Shown: positions 24,365-36,646, numbered from the stretch's first letter. The stretch is 64,000 nucleotides of DNA from Symbiodinium natans (GCA_905221605.1 CAJNDS010002358.1:315797-379796), one strand, 5' to 3'. The notes: generated from the sequence alone by a model not told the origin. Translations and numbers: made by a program.

Positions 24365-24559
24365 ATGCTGGCGGACGCCGACGACGAGTTCCGACTAGAG
24401 GAAACCATGAATCACATATGTATAGCCGGACTGTCTGATCGGCAGAGTATGGGGTTGCTCGCGGTCGCGGAAGACGCCCGTGGCCGCGTCGCTCAGGCGT
24501 TTGCCAAGTTTGCTGGTCACGCTCAGCTGGGCTGCTTGGTCATTTTCTTCGACGTGTGA
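24365..24559 (+). CDS. possible exon or small ORF
   Basis: A 64-codon plus-strand frame beginning MLADADDEFRLEETMNHICI with high G/C at third positions (GCG GAC GCC GAC GAC GAG TTC), including VAEDARGRVAQAFAKFAGHA. It ends TTCGAC|GTGTGA, which could be a stop or a donor. An antisense frame is also open, so strand is not certain. Confidence 0.36.
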   Translation: MLADADDEFRLEETMNHICIAGLSDRQSMGLLAVAEDARGRVAQAFAKFAGHAQLGCLVIFFDV

Positions 24560-24796
24560 AACTGGCACAGGTCGCAAAGGCGTCGTCGCGGCCTAAACCA
24601 ACCCCATGCTACAGAGGCAAGCAGATGCTTGCTTCGTGCTGCAAGTCGTGCGCAGCGCCAACGCGGGTCCTCGTAGGGCTCGATATATCACCCTCCTGCA
24701 TCACAAGCACTGCAGCCTGAAGACAAGTCTCTACCGAACATCGCAGATGCGCTCCTCTTCCACCGAATACGCTAAAAAGTCATCCGCTTGAGCACT

Positions 24797-25005
24797 TTCA
24801 CCTCAGTGTGAAGAGTTCACTTCTGAAAGCCTTTTTGAGCAGCCAACCAAAACTTGGAATTCTAAACTCTTCGGTGTTGGGAGGCCTAGAGTTGAAACAG
24901 CTTGGCGCGAAAAAATGTGGGGAGGCGCGGGCGATTGCGGGGGGAGGAGCGGCCGAGAAGGTTTGCGCGAGCTTTTGGTTTTGCCACATGTCTGCCCCAT
25001 GTTAA
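24797..25005 (+). CDS. possible exon, unrecognised
   Basis: A plus-strand frame with LLKAFLSSQPKLGILNSSVL and EARAIAGGGAAEKVCASFWF, ending TAA at 25003. Codon-like but lacking firm splice sites, and opposed by an open minus frame. Confidence 0.27.
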
Positions 25006-25605
25006 ACCTCTAGTCGTGAAAGCCCCCACCCAATGCATGTCACACATACGTCCCAAAGCAGAATCGCTGAGATCATCTACGGCTGCAGCTCGGCCCACCG
25101 GATGTGGGCGAACACAAACTTATCACAACCACATGAATACATTGACTACATCAGCGTGCATTTTGAAGCCACAGAATACTGAGACTCTCCATGTGGGCGG
25201 CCAAATCCTGCCAAATCCCTAAACCGAGAACGACGACATTTACAGATCAGTGCAGTGTTCGTTTAGCTTTGCATTTCAGTGAGCGAGCTTTCGCTCGGTC
25301 GCTCAGGTCTGTGTGTCAGCGAGACAGATGGGCATGTAGACAAGGATGTCAAACACTTTACTATCCAAACCTCTCACGATGCACCGCTTTCTGCAAAAAG
25401 ATCACCACATGTCAGAAACCTCTACACCCACGGATAAGCACTTTACTGGTATGTGAGCTTTTGCTTAAGACATGAAAGGTGGCCCTAATGCTTTTTTAAC
25501 GGCAGCTGAGAGAGCTCACCTCTCTTCTACCAACAAGGTGTTTGCGACTGAAATCATGTCAATCCAATGCTCAACACACCCCAGCACACTTACAACCCCA
25601 TCATT

Positions 25606-26180
25606 TCAGCCACTCCAAGAGGGCACACGATCGTCACTCCCTTTCTGAATAAGACCAACCCCAACTGGGTCCAAGACCAATGTTGGGAGCAGCAGCATGC
25701 AGGACCCAGAACCAGCCTTCCAGCAAAGCTGACAAGGCTGCCCAACATGGTCTTTTTCTAACTTGTCAGCCAGATCTGGCAGCTTAGCCTCGCGCCCTGG
25801 AAGCCCTGCAGACTCAAACATGCTCTCACACCCACGAAGCAAGGTCGTCTCCAAACGATCGCCTCAGGGCCATCGCAATCCAAGTTCACGATCGGGTGGA
25901 ACTCTTGGTTGGGGCTGTTCTGGCTGTCCTCCCGCACGTTGGCCACAAACTGTGTTTGCACACTGTTTTCGGAAATTCGGAAATGCGTGCCCCGACCTGA
26001 GAGCGCGGGACCTCTCCAAAGGCCGAGTCATAGTCAGCCATAGCCGGCACAGCTACCATCTGGTACTTTCCCAGCAAGTACTGGTCCTTCAGAACCGCAA
26101 TCTGGCGCAATCTTTCCCCGAACCCCAGGAACAAGGCATCCGTCCTGTCGACGTGCGATGAAACCCTCGGCTGCTTCAGC
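25606..26180 (-). pseudogene. intronless-looking coding block with two frame shifts
   Basis: Three minus-strand frames follow each other without room for introns. First GFGERLRQIAVLKDQYLLGK and PAMADYDSAFGEVPRSQVGA. After a one-base shift near 25960, FVANVREDSQNSPNQEFHPI and VNLDCDGPEAI. After another near 25850, FESAGLPGREAKLPDLADKL and EKDHVGQPCQLCWKAGSGS. All three have coding composition. This fits a decayed retrocopy or assembly indels in one exon. A plus frame over the same stretch is antisense. Confidence 0.45.
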
Positions 26181-26967
26181 CGTAGTCTCCGCCCGCTGCG
26201 CCCCCTACAAGGAGCAACACACCGATGAGACGCCACACCGTTCAGCCCAAATGCTCAAATATATAAGCCCAGACTGATTTGGAGGGCTCAGACGTCAGGA
26301 CACGGGACAGGCAAAAGTCTCTCTCCAAGAGTGTTTCGTGCGAATCAGGGTTGGAGGAGGCTTTCCGGGGCCGTCCGGGTTTGGGTAATAATGCGTGTGA
26401 AGAACAACCAGCAGAGACCCACCTGTACCTTAGCAATCTTACTGAACACATGACGTATCATGATGTGCAGGGCATACAGGCCTCGTCGTTGAAAAGATGG
26501 GCCATTGACCTTGAACCGCAAGCAGCGACACAGCGGGGGCCATCCCGAACCTGAACTTGTGCCCTTGTTCGCACTCAAGAGCCTTTCCCTGATCCTTGCT
26601 GGAGGTCGCCGGGTGCCTTTGCCTTCTGCTTCGTTGAGCTGCCGGCCATGCGATTGAGCGACCGGTCTAGGCGTCTCACAGAGGCTCCCGTGTTTTTGTT
26701 GGGCGTGCACTTGCGGCCCCTGCTTTGACATGGGCTTTGGCCTCAGGAGCCTTTCGTTTGCTCACATCTGCCATGCCACAAACCCAGCTGGTACGCATGC
26801 CGTGCAATCGCCCATAGATGCGTGCAAATTGCATTCTCGCACAGTTCTGCAAGCTGAAGTTTGCCGGACGACAACCAGTACAAGTATCAAACTGGAGTGA
26901 CAAGCATTTCGACTCTTCAGACACTTTGCCGCGGACATCTGCTTCTTTGGGCCTGGCCTTACACACA

Positions 26968-27044
26968 AGCACACACATACATACATACATACGTACGTAC
27001 ATACATACATATATACATATACATGCATACGTACATAGATACAA
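26968..27044. repeat. (ACAT)n microsatellite
   Basis: ACATACAT units with CGTACGTA and ATATAC variants. Confidence 0.93.
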
Positions 27045-27369
27045 TCACCGTGATTGTCAACACAGCCCCGCAAGCCAGCAGCACCGTCTAAGACACAGGC
27101 GGCAGACTCTCGCCACCAGTACCAGATACCTCGAAAACGGGAGATCTCTCATTTCTCCTGCTTTTTCGAGCACGGTTGGCCGGTTGGCCTGTCATGTTTC
27201 GGGGTGAAGAACTGTTGGGCCCAGCTGGCCCTGGGGCTGTTACTGAATGTCCTGGTCGGAAGAAGAAACAACCATACGGGCAGGCGCTGTTCCCGGAAAA
27301 ACATCCATCATGATCCATCACTGCACTCCTACCGTCGTTTAATCCCCATGTTGCCGAATCCTGGTGAGG

Positions 27370-27513
27370 TGGCCCGGCTGCAGGATTCTTCGTCCCGGAA
27401 TGTAGTGCCGCCCATACAGCCGCAGATAATACTGCCACTTGCAAGGTAGGACGGGGAAACTTCTGCAGCCTTGTAAACAAATTAGATTCAATTACTTCGC
27501 CCCATTTTCGCAC
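27370..27513 (-). CDS. possible exon, unrecognised
   Basis: A minus-strand frame with RKWGEVIESNLFTRLQKFPR and TLQVAVLSAAVWAALHSGTK. It has codon-like composition and a helical, repeat-protein feel. Splice boundaries were not fixed and a plus-strand frame overlaps. Confidence 0.35.
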
Positions 27514-27872
27514 AGACTCTCAGCACACCATTTCGTCCACCCGTAGAGGATTTTAGAATCCACCATGTATGGCAGCCGCAACGTTCAATAAACGTTCAAT
27601 CGGCGAACCTCCTCAAGAAGCCTCGATGCCAAGGTCTCGAACGTGCTCCAGCTCAAGTCCTGCAGTCAGCGCGCCAAATCACTTGGACACCGGAACGAAA
27701 GCACACAGCGCACAGCGCTTGTTCATGTTTTGCCTCCTTGTGTCCAAGCTGCTTTAAGACATTGCGTTTGGTCACATCCCGCACCTCGAAGGGCTTGCAC
27801 AGGCTTGCGCATGGGCTGCATGTTCTAGTGCGTCTCTTTTGTCTGGCACGAACTGGCTACAGTGTGCTACAG

Positions 27873-28101
27873 TGCTGGGGAGCATCATACCAGCGCCTTG
27901 AAGCGAATGGAGTCGGGCACGGAGGGCATGGAAGGGTTTCGCTCTGCCTCGAATGTACCGACGGCAAGGGGCAAGCAGATAGCATTGGCTCTTGGACTCT
28001 TGGACAGCGACATAGTCGGCGAAGCCAAGCAGTGGGGGCTCCACAGGATCACCCTGACATTTGTCAAAAATCAGATGCGCTGGTCCGATGACTCGCATCA
28101 C
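27873..28101 (+). CDS. exon of an unrecognised gene
   Basis: A plus-strand exon from a GTGCTACAG acceptor to a CATCAC|GTACTG donor. It encodes SALKRMESGTEGMEGFRSAS, NVPTARGKQIALALGLLDSD and HRITLTFVKNQMRWSDDS with clear GNN codon bias. A minus-strand frame over the same stretch is less codon-like. Neighbouring exons were not placed. Confidence 0.5.
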
Positions 28102-29255
28102 GTACTGTAGATCTTACACATGGTGTCAGCGCCTGCACAAGGCCTCCGGTTTCATGATAGTCCTGCTTGACCTTGAACACCATTGCGGGCTCGCTACAGC
28201 CCCAGGAATCCCGGCCAGCTGGGTCAGATCAGGCGTCAGCCTGCCATCGAGTGGCGCTGCCTCTGGCAACCGCTCCAATTTTGGCAGCAGCTGCCTGCGA
28301 GAACATTTGTACACGTTCCACGATATTCCACTCATAACATACAAAGACTCTCTGCGCACAGACTGTGTCCATGCCTCGTGCTCTTTCGTGTACTCTCTTT
28401 GGTCAGTACCTATCGAATCGTGTGTCTTGAACGCACAACATCAAAGTGAGACTGGCAGTTATTGGCAGTTGCTGCATCTGCCTCTGACGCTGCGGATTGG
28501 CGGCGCAGCCTGCACCTTCGAATGTACTTGACGGTTGTTGAAACAAAACTGTACAGGTCGGCATCTCTGAGCAACCAAACTCCTGGTGAAGATTGCTTCA
28601 CAGCCTGCCAGCGGCAACTACAACAACAAAATGCGCAAGTGTAAACACACGAGGCTTTTGAGGGCTTGACGTCGACTGGCCCACCTGCCGTGCCACTTCC
28701 TCCACCGCCTCGATGTCAAGTAAGAAACGCAGGATTTGCGGTGTACCATTACCAAGACGGCCTGCAGGCCCAGACTGGACTTCCGCGCATTTTGCTTTGG
28801 CTGCTCTACCGCCCATGCTGCTGGACCTTCAGGGATGCAGTGCAAAGCACACATTCACCAATTAGTGACTCTGGATTTATGGTGGTTCGCATGCGATTTC
28901 ATAATATTTCGTTCACATCATGCTACGTTGTACCTTAAGGCTAGGTTCAAGAAACTGAAACAGCGATGCTTTACAAAATGGATGCAGAAAAAACTCCCCA
29001 GCTGGAACATGGGTGAGGTATCGAGAAGTTGCTTGAGGATACATGAAGCGCTGCAGCGCTGACGATTTCGAGGGCTCGCTGAGACCACCACGGAAACAGC
29101 GGCAGCGTTGGGACGAGGAGCCGGAGTCACCCGAGGCTGGCGGAGGCCAAAAGGGCAGCCCGACCCACAAATCTGAGGGGAGAACCTGAACAAATCGCGC
29201 GGAGAAACGGCCGACGCCACTGTGCTGAGCAACGAAACAGGTTTGCATGGCAGAC

Positions 29256-29760
29256 CCTGCAACTTCATAACTTGAACAAAGCCCCCGGATATCTGCATCG
29301 GACGTTTGCCCCCCTCTCGAGGCATCAGGCCGAGACTCTGAGCCACATACATAATTTCAGCAATTCTGAGCGTGTCTGAAGGTCTGTTTAAGCTTGCTAG
29401 ACACATACTCTCCGGCTGCAAAGTAAGTAAGCAAGTGAGTGAGTGAGTGAGTGAGTGTCTCTGTGTGCGTGTGTTTTAGCAGCAAAGGTTACGGGCTGAC
29501 ACGGAAGCTGCTTCTGCCGCTTGGACCCCAGCGCCGATAAATACCGTTCTTGATGATGCGCCGTCTTTGTGGATCGCCGAAAGGAATTGCTGACAAGCTG
29601 CTACCAGCAACAATATGCAGAATATCACACTTTCACAGACAATAATGAAGCCTATCATGCGCCAGCGAGAACAGTGGAGTTGCCAAACGTCTTGGACTCC
29701 AAGCAGCATGGAACAAGTTGAAATCCAGGCAATCACGTTCTGATGCTTTTTGGAGATGTA
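29256..29760 (-). CDS. two exons, membrane-segment protein
   Basis: The upstream exon (about 29503-29760) contains a 22-residue hydrophobic segment around MIGFIIVCESVIFCILLLVA and ends GCTTCC|GTGTCA after FIGAGVQAAEAAS. The downstream exon 29256-29415 follows a long pyrimidine tract (CACTCACTTGCTTACTTACT then TTGCAG), keeps phase 0, and encodes SLNRPSDTLRIAEIMYVAQS and LMPREGGKRPMQISGGFVQV. One membrane span is likely. The left boundary of the first exon is open. Confidence 0.42.
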
Positions 29761-30627
29761 AGTTCTTTCAGTCTTTCGTACCGGCACACCATCGTGCCGA
29801 GGTGCTGGTTGGATGGGGTTGTTCTGCATGCAGCACTTGCGCAGGTCGTTTCTGATCTCAGCTTGCATGTCGCAGTTCGCAGTTGTATGGTCGATGCCGG
29901 CACCACTACTAGATCCGTGCCCAAAAGTGACGCTTGCGCCCCTTCCTGAGGAATGTGTTAGTGGCACGGGCCGAGGACCTCTTGGAACGGCCGGGAAGCT
30001 TCCGAAAAGGCGAAAACCAGTTCTTCTTCTCGAACCCATCGCCCAAAAGCTGAGCAGCATCGACACCCACTCCACAAGGCCCGAAAAGCGGATCCCCCGG
30101 GGGCGAGCATCGGCAACAGCGGGGTCGGCTTACAGCCGGCGGAGAGGCTGACCATCCAACAAGTGGTCAAAAGCAACACCACGCCCAGCAGCTATTGGTT
30201 CTATTTACGGGCCTGTCGCCCAGGGTCGGCCATCCCCCAGACCCGACCTCCCGACCTCACTGGCGTGCGGGGACCCTGTTAATCGGATGAGGTTGTCGAC
30301 CCTCACAACAGTCTCACTTCACAAAACCTTGTCACGACATCCTGCCTGGCAGCGGCGGCAGAAGCAAAGCCGCCAGGGTGGAGCTTGGATGCTACTATGA
30401 AGCATCTGGTATGTGGAAGTGCACTTGAACAATGCGTACTCTAGCTTATCATGTGTTGCCGTTCAATTACGCATTCTTCGTTATGTGCTGATGTACTTAG
30501 TTCCTTTGTTATGCACAGTACGTACAGACAAGACACATATATATATATATGATACAGAGAAGAGAGATACAAAGCATAGGTCTAGAATACAGATATCATA
30601 CTGAAAAACAAGATTGTACGTACATAC

Positions 30628-30702
30628 GTGTGTGTGTGTGTGTGTGTGTGGGTGTGTGCGTGAGTGTATGTGTGTGTGTGTGTGCCTGTTTGTGTGTATG
30701 GG
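30628..30702. repeat. (GT)n microsatellite
   Basis: GT repeats with GC and GA interruptions. Just upstream, at 30536-30550, is a short AT run. Confidence 0.93.
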
Positions 30703-31148
30703 TGTCTGGGCGTGCGGTGCTCTTGGTCTAGTAAGCTAACGATTACGTAAGCTGCTTCTGGCCTGGCAAGACACATAGCTGTTTGGGTCCACCACCAGGT
30801 TTCCATCTAGACTGGACAAGGATTTGAAACCTTCACGTGTTACATGCAACGACCTTGGAGGGGACGGCGTGCCAAGATTCTGCAAAGCTTTTGCGTTCTG
30901 ACATGGTGCAAACCTGCTGTGACACATGCGATACACAGCGCTGCCTCATGTTCATTCGATGCAGGCACAGCCTGCACGCCACACATGCGTGCAGAGCTGG
31001 GCAGAGGAAGGAAGCGAGAGAGACAGAGTGACGGAGAGAGTGGGAAAGAGACACCGACACCGACACCTGCACAGAAGTGTCAGCGGCCTGGCTCGAACAT
31101 TCAACACCGTTCACTTCGACTGAAAGCCATCCTCTACTGTCCTGAAAC

Positions 31149-33289
31149 TTCGTGCGCCTTTGCTGCTTGCAATTGTGCCAGAAGTTGCGCCACGTCCACT
31201 CCAGACGCCACTGCCTCCTGTTGAACGTCCGCTGGCTCTCACGATTCTTAGGCATCGGTTCTCGATGTTTTCACACAGTGCTCCATCAGCTCCATCGCTT
31301 CTCTCGCGCCTGAAGCTGTGAGGCCAAAGTCTCCATGCCAGGAGCTCCTTGTTGAGCTCCTTGGGGAGCTCCTTGGGGAGCTCCCTGGGCAGCTCTCGGA
31401 GCCTCCACAGAAAAGCAAAACAAAACCGTGAGAGCATTTGGCTAGTGACAAAGAAGGGGCGAAAAGCAAGCACTTCGCCTCGCTGGATGCACCTGCCTTG
31501 CTGACAGTGACAGGTCTTCCGAACTTCCCAAGTCTGCACAACTAACAGGTGAACCCGTGGCAACCCCTGCGACCGTGGCGACCCATGGCACCCTCCGGCA
31601 CCTGGCTGCTTCCATTCGGAATGGCGCCTGGAAGGGCATTGACACATTCATCCTAGCAGACGTAAAAGCCTGCTAGACAGCCTGCTGAAAGCCTCAGGTC
31701 CCCACCGTCAGCACAACTAGTTTCAGCAGGATCTCGCGCAGAGGATTTCACGCGTCTGCCTGAGGCACAACTGCATCTGCGCTACATCAAAGAATAGCTC
31801 GTGCGATCTCACAAAGGGCTCACGATTGCTGCGCAATAGCTGCACCGAAACACGCGGCAAACACGCGGCAAACACGCGGCACCCAGCAACATTCCGAGTA
31901 GCCCGACAGCAACAGGCACTGAACAGGCACCTTCGGAGAGATGCGTGGGCCCCGTGGGTTCTGAAGCTGCTTTGACTCCACCTCAGAGCGGAGACATGTT
32001 GCCATGATGGCACGTGCCATTCTGCAGCGTCCATCGCCCCTTGTCCTGAAGCATCGGCCTTTGGAGCGACTGCTGCTTGCCGACCTTGGCCTGCTGCCAC
32101 TTCGCCTCGCTTCTTGCAGAGGTCGCTTCTGCAATCTTCTGCAGCTGTGCACGGCGATGGTGTGCAACCGGATGTGCTGACATACGTGCCCAGAGTGCAG
32201 GAGACGACGTGACACTCGCCCAATTTTCCGAGCATCATGCTCTCTTCCTTTGCGCGGCTCCGGCCTCACACGGGGCAGAATTCTTCCGTGTCGAGTGCAA
32301 CAGAAGTGCAACAAAAGTGCAACAAATGTGTGGGAGCTGAACTTCGCTTGGTTGGAACGCCCTCTTGGATCGACCTCTGCAGAACACGAGCTCAAGCTCT
32401 GGGTCTTCCAAGTCTACAACTGCTCCTTCTGTGCAGCGCCTGTTGCGCATCGTCAGCATCCTCCTGCATGCTTCTGTGTGGGTATCGGCGGTTTCGGTCG
32501 GTAGTCTCCACGCTTGATTGAACGTCCTCGACTTCCCACAAGGGGCAGGCGGGACCGTCGCCGAGGCAAGCCGCAAGGACGTGCTGGACAGCAAACAAAA
32601 GACGTTGAAGCTGCCGTCGCAACACGCAGGACATGACAGACAGGCCCTTTCAAATAGAGCCGAGCCCGACCTCGCAGGTCAGGTGCGAGGCGGCACATCG
32701 CTGCAAATGCCTGTCCAAGAACAGCATCTTGACATCTCAAATTGAACTGCGACTGCAACATACTGCAATCAGTATGGCGGTCGGAAACATGCCTCATCTG
32801 GAAGGCATGCGGCGGCGGCATCAGTCCCAGAATACACCTATGCTGGTACGCACTACATCTAGTAGCTAGTACTACTTTTCGTCGCAAGCACTAGACGTCG
32901 CCAAGCCTTGGAAGAAGCTCCTTGGCTTCATCTGAGTTCGATATCTCCTGCTTCTCCACCTCACTCGGATCTACTCGGATCTACTCGAGCAAGGGAACTG
33001 TTGCGCTCGTTCCATGAATTCTCAGCCGCCTCCGCTTCCAGCATGGGCACAGTTGCATCCAAGAGCATTGCTATTGGATGCAGGTGCTCCTGCAAGCGGC
33101 ACCACTTGGCACGAAGCTTCATGCTGAGGAGACTTGAATGCGAAACAGTCGTGCCTCAACACGCTGCTGCCATTGCTGCGTGTCTTTACTTCCATCGCCA
33201 TCCTTTTGTGCGTGCAGGCGCGGCACTTGACCTCATTCAAGCGTGACCCTGTCCTTCTCCAGATCGATGTGGCATTGGACCTGCGGCAC
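31149..33289 (-). CDS. Gln/Ala-rich coiled-coil gene, six exons seen
   Basis: Minus-strand exons 33248-33289, 32985-33089, 32375-32428, 32014-32144, 31310-31402 and 31149-31235. The second (35 codons) follows CCGCTTGCAG and reads EHLHPIAMLLDATVPMLEAE. The third is acidic (VVDLEDPELELVF). The fourth holds LQKIAEATSARSEAKWQQAK. The fifth follows CTTTTCTGTGGAG, has three GAPQ/GAQQ repeats and ends ETLASQLQ|GCGCGA, a GC donor. The sixth joins in phase 0 after a 74-nt intron with VQQEAVASGVDVAQLLAQLQ. Likely a coiled-coil or scaffold protein. More exons probably lie in the gaps; no family recognised. Confidence 0.55.
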
Positions 33290-33987
33290 CTGGGCTGTTG
33301 AGACTCTCCAGAAAATGCCCCGAGTTTTTGTCTTTTCGTGCAGCGATATTTGCGAATTTCTCCCTCTTACTCTCCCATTTCTCTCCTCTTTCTCTCCTGT
33401 TTCTCCTCTTTCTCCCCTCTTGCTCCCTTTCTCTCGACACGAGCATCCTGCCAGGGAAACAAGATCCCGAAAGATGGCCTCTGCCAGGGAAAAGCCGGGA
33501 AAGCTCGAGTCTCGCTTCTCAACTTGTTTGTCAGCAGCCTGTCTCGTCATCAGGCCATAAGCCAGGTTGGTGTTGCTGCCATACCTATACCTGCGTCGGG
33601 GTGGCGGAGGTGTCACCGTGTGTCAATGGCAACTGCCCCCCTTGCAAGGAGGAAACTTTGGGTCACTGGAGTGCATTGTCGAAGGCCTGAGAGGAGAGCC
33701 CACGGTCCAAAAGATTACAAAAGTCCATGAGAACTCCGAGCCAAGCACTTCCAGCAGTATGGGCAAGTGGCTCGCAAAGCCCAGCCTTGCAGTTCGCGAA
33801 TAGAAGCAGTCAACATTCAGCCATGGTCATCATTGGGTCATCATGCTCAAAGCCACATGCACCCGCCTTTCTCGAGACAGCTGGAGCGACTTTACACATC
33901 GCTCGAACAAGGAGAACCTAAGAACACATCAAACCATCCTGCATTTTCCGCCAAGGAAACAATAACAGCAATCCCCTACAACGCTAC

Positions 33988-35060
33988 CAACAAACTGTCG
34001 GGATAAGCTTTCCACAGGCGCGACGTGACTTCCATGCAGAGGCCGTCAGCAAATGTTGACACGTTGGCCAACGTGAAGAGGCTCATCTGTTGATTCGAGA
34101 GGTGGTGAGCCAAGCCATTTTGATGGAACCTTGCCTGCACGATGTTGTCATGGACTTTGCTCGCCTGAGAAAGGCAGTGCTCGGATCACGCTGCTTTGCT
34201 TGCTTGTAGACTCTTAGACTGGCCTTGCACTTACTGAGGTTCTCGTTGGCCTGCAATGACCCATGAACAAAACAAAGAGCAACATCGCACAACATGGCAC
34301 AAAACTGTCTCTGAATGGCCTGGGCAAGCGCCGCCAAGGCCACGAAGTCGGCCCCAGTACCCTGGCAAAGCTGAACGCGGTGTACTGCGAATATCTGCGA
34401 ATCCCTTTTTTCGCGGCCTCGAAATCAGGGATGCTATCTGGCAAGCTGCCATCGAAGTCCTCAGAGTAGCACTGCGCAGGCGCTGTCTCAGCAACATCCT
34501 CTGCGGCAATTCAACGAGATCCTCGTCCAACTCCACGCAGACTTCACGATACCTTCAATCCGCGTTGTGCTCTGCGGACGCTGCAGACACACGCACACAG
34601 ACATGCAACCGCTGCACGAGGTGAGGTTGAGGAGAATCGCCGCCTGCAGGCCGCAGCAGCTGGCTGCAAAGCCGCTGGATTCGAAGTTTGCTGGACGCTC
34701 GCTTCATTGAAGCATTTGAGGTTAAGGTCTTTGACTTGACATTCATATTGTCTCGCACAAGTTGTAACGGAGTCCCCTTCCAGGAATCCAAAACGAGCAC
34801 AGCAGTGGTCTCCAACTCAAATGCCCAGTCGAGAAGAATAATGAAGATATCGTATCACATGCTTACAGACTCTCGTGTACTATGTGCCCGGGCCTCGATC
34901 AGGCTCAGTGCAGTCTCGTCAACGTGCTCCGGGGCCTTGATCACGCGCGGTGAAAGTATTTTCAAGCTTCACTGGCGTCTCCCGACTCGCCTGGTTCGCG
35001 GCGAGCAAGATGCCCTCGATGAGGCTAACGATCTCACCTTCCGCCTTAGCAAACGCCATG
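33988..35060 (-). CDS. unrecognised six-exon gene
   Basis: Minus-strand exons 34991-35060, 34881-34935, about 34640-34815, 34418-34500, 34235-34370 and 33988-34086. The first (MAFAKAEGEIVSLIEGILLA) ends AACCAG|GCGAGT, a GC version of the standard donor. It joins in phase 0 through 55 nt to EHVDETALSLIEARAH. The fourth (EDVAETAPAQCYSEDFDGSL) ends at GAG|GCCGCG and joins through 47 nt to GADFVALAALAQAIQRQFCA, which ends CTCA|GTAAGT. The last reads LANVSTFADGLCMEVTSRLW. Function unknown. The frame of the third exon is uncertain. Confidence 0.57.
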
Positions 35061-35177
35061 CTGCCACGGCCACAGCCAGACACAAAGTCGAAAAAGCACC
35101 GCAGGCAACTCACAGCTGTCCAAACCGGACGGTGAGGGCTGCACGCATGCACCTGCCGCGAGTCTAGCTCTGGCTAT

Positions 35178-35441
35178 CTACGTCGAATAGGTAGCCAACT
35201 CCCCATCAGCCTGTCGACTCCCTAGCCCACATGCAAACCCCCTACCACCCATCCCTACCACCCCTACCCCCCAACCACCCCTACCACCCCTACCACCCCT
35301 ACCACCCCTACCACCCCTACCACCCCTACCTGCCACCCGTTTGGTGCCTTGCTCCACTGCCCTCCTTGTGGCATCATTCTGTGGCGCCGGCGTTTCATCA
35401 TCATCACCATCTTCGTCACCATCATCATCATGATCATCATG

Positions 35442-35503
<62 letters not shown>

Positions 35504-36226
35504 GACCATGACCACTTTGTACCTCCACATTTAGAAGTTGTACTTGGAGCCGGGAAGAAACCCAAAGACCGGCAGTATCAGGTCGACACTCGGATCGGTT
35601 GTCTTTCGCGTTGCCCTTTCCTTAAGAAAATGGTGGCCACAAAGATTCGTCGTGCCCAACATACCTGGCCCGCTTTTGCACCCTCTCCAACCTCGACGCG
35701 TGTGCTTCGGCCTCGATCACCATAGCCAAGGTGCCAGTAGCACCATTCATAGCGAACCTCACAATCCATGGGCGACCACCATAAGCATCAGCAAAGATCT
35801 CGACATCGGTGAACTCAGCTCTCTTCAAAGCCTCCACCACGTCGTTGCACGCCAAAGGCTGAGAAGTATCTCCAATGCATCCGGCCCCTCCCGCCCCGCT
35901 GGCCTCGCCCGTCCTTTCCACCCCACCCTTTGAGGCACGAGTCACTTGCAGCAGAAGTTCTTGGAGGGTTCGCATGCCTGCCCAAACCTCTGGAAATTGC
36001 ATAACCTTGCTATTACGATGTACTTTACGCCATCAGTCAACCTCCAGCTCATCAAAGGTGGCTGCCAAAGCTGCCGTTAGCTTGGTTGCACTCGTGAAGC
36101 TCACCAGAGACAAGTCTGGAAGTCCAGCCTTCCAGCACCAATCGACATTTGATCAACTCATCTGCAGCTTGACACCACTGCATTGCTGGGTCTTCTTGAC
36201 AGCTTGGCACATGTATCTCTTCCGAA
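35178..36226 (-). CDS. unrecognised gene with poly-Asp and RGG tail
   Basis: Minus-strand exons 36176-36226, 36042-36128, 35665-35987 and 35178-35514, joined by introns of 47, 54 and 150 nt with phase kept. Exons 2-3 read through LVSFTSATKLTAALAATFDE, then WAGMRTLQELLLQVTRASKG and KRAEFTDVEIFADAYGGRPW. Exon 3 ends GCCAG|GTATGT. The last exon, if correct, translates the GAT microsatellite as about 20 Asp and the GGTAGGGGT minisatellite as RGG/GRG repeats before a TAG at 35178. An acidic tract plus RGG repeats is usual in nucleolar or RNA-binding proteins, but the body matches nothing I know. The last exon is the least secure. Confidence 0.6.
35235..35334. repeat. 9-bp minisatellite (CCTACCACC)n
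   Basis: About eleven 9-base units. On the minus strand it keeps the Gly-Arg-Gly-type frame of the proposed last exon of the 35.2-36.2 kb gene open. Confidence 0.93.
35396..35510. repeat. (ATC)n triplet repeat
   Basis: About 35 ATC units with a few GATC changes. Read on the minus strand it is (GAT)n, coding poly-Asp in the frame favoured for the gene around it. The other open frame is poly-Met. Confidence 0.95.
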
Positions 36227-36264
36227 CTGCAAATGCAGCCACCATGGCCGCCCTGAGTGAAGTC

Positions 36265-36515
36265 AAGACTTTCCATGCAGAGCATGCTTGTCGAGGCCGC
36301 GCTACGCAGTTCGAGGGGGAGGATGCTTTGGGGGAGCGCGTTCAAAGGGCTGCGGGAGGCGCATGATGTCTAGGCGTCTTGGCACGTTGCAGACACGGTC
36401 GCGGTCGTCTTGAACGACACAAGACTTTCCACGTAGAGCACAGGAGACGTGGTCGATCATGCTCGTCGAGGCCGGACTACATAGGATGCGTTGGCGCAGC
36501 GTGTTCAAAGGATGC
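36265..36515. repeat. degenerate direct duplication
   Basis: CAAGACTTTCC, CTCGTCGAGGCCG, GATGC-TTGG and GTTCAAAGG occur in the same order at 36265-36352 and again, with changes, at 36419-36515. Two diverged copies of a segment of about 90-100 bases. Confidence 0.6.
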
Positions 36516-36555
36516 GAATATTATTTGAGCATCCGTCTCATATACACTGCACTAC

Positions 36556-36646
36556 TTCAAAAGGATCTGAGAAGATGGGCTTATCCTCTATGACAACATT
36601 GGACGGCCAGGCGGTGGGACCACGGTCCAGATCCAGGGCATCCGTT
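36556..36646 (-). CDS. exon of an unrecognised gene
   Basis: A 91-base minus-strand exon after CACGGTGAG, ending TTTGAA|GTAGTG, coding DALDLDRGPTAWPSNVVIED then KPIFSDPFE. Strong codon character; neighbours not placed. Confidence 0.45.

Noticed and set aside
27541-27563. CCGTAG...ATTTT resemblance to DinoSL
   Set aside because: Only the 5' CCGTAG and an ATTTT are shared; the TTGGCTCAAG end is missing.
34107-34117. AGCCATTTTG match to the middle of DinoSL
   Set aside because: Ten bases only, inside an intron, with no match on either side.
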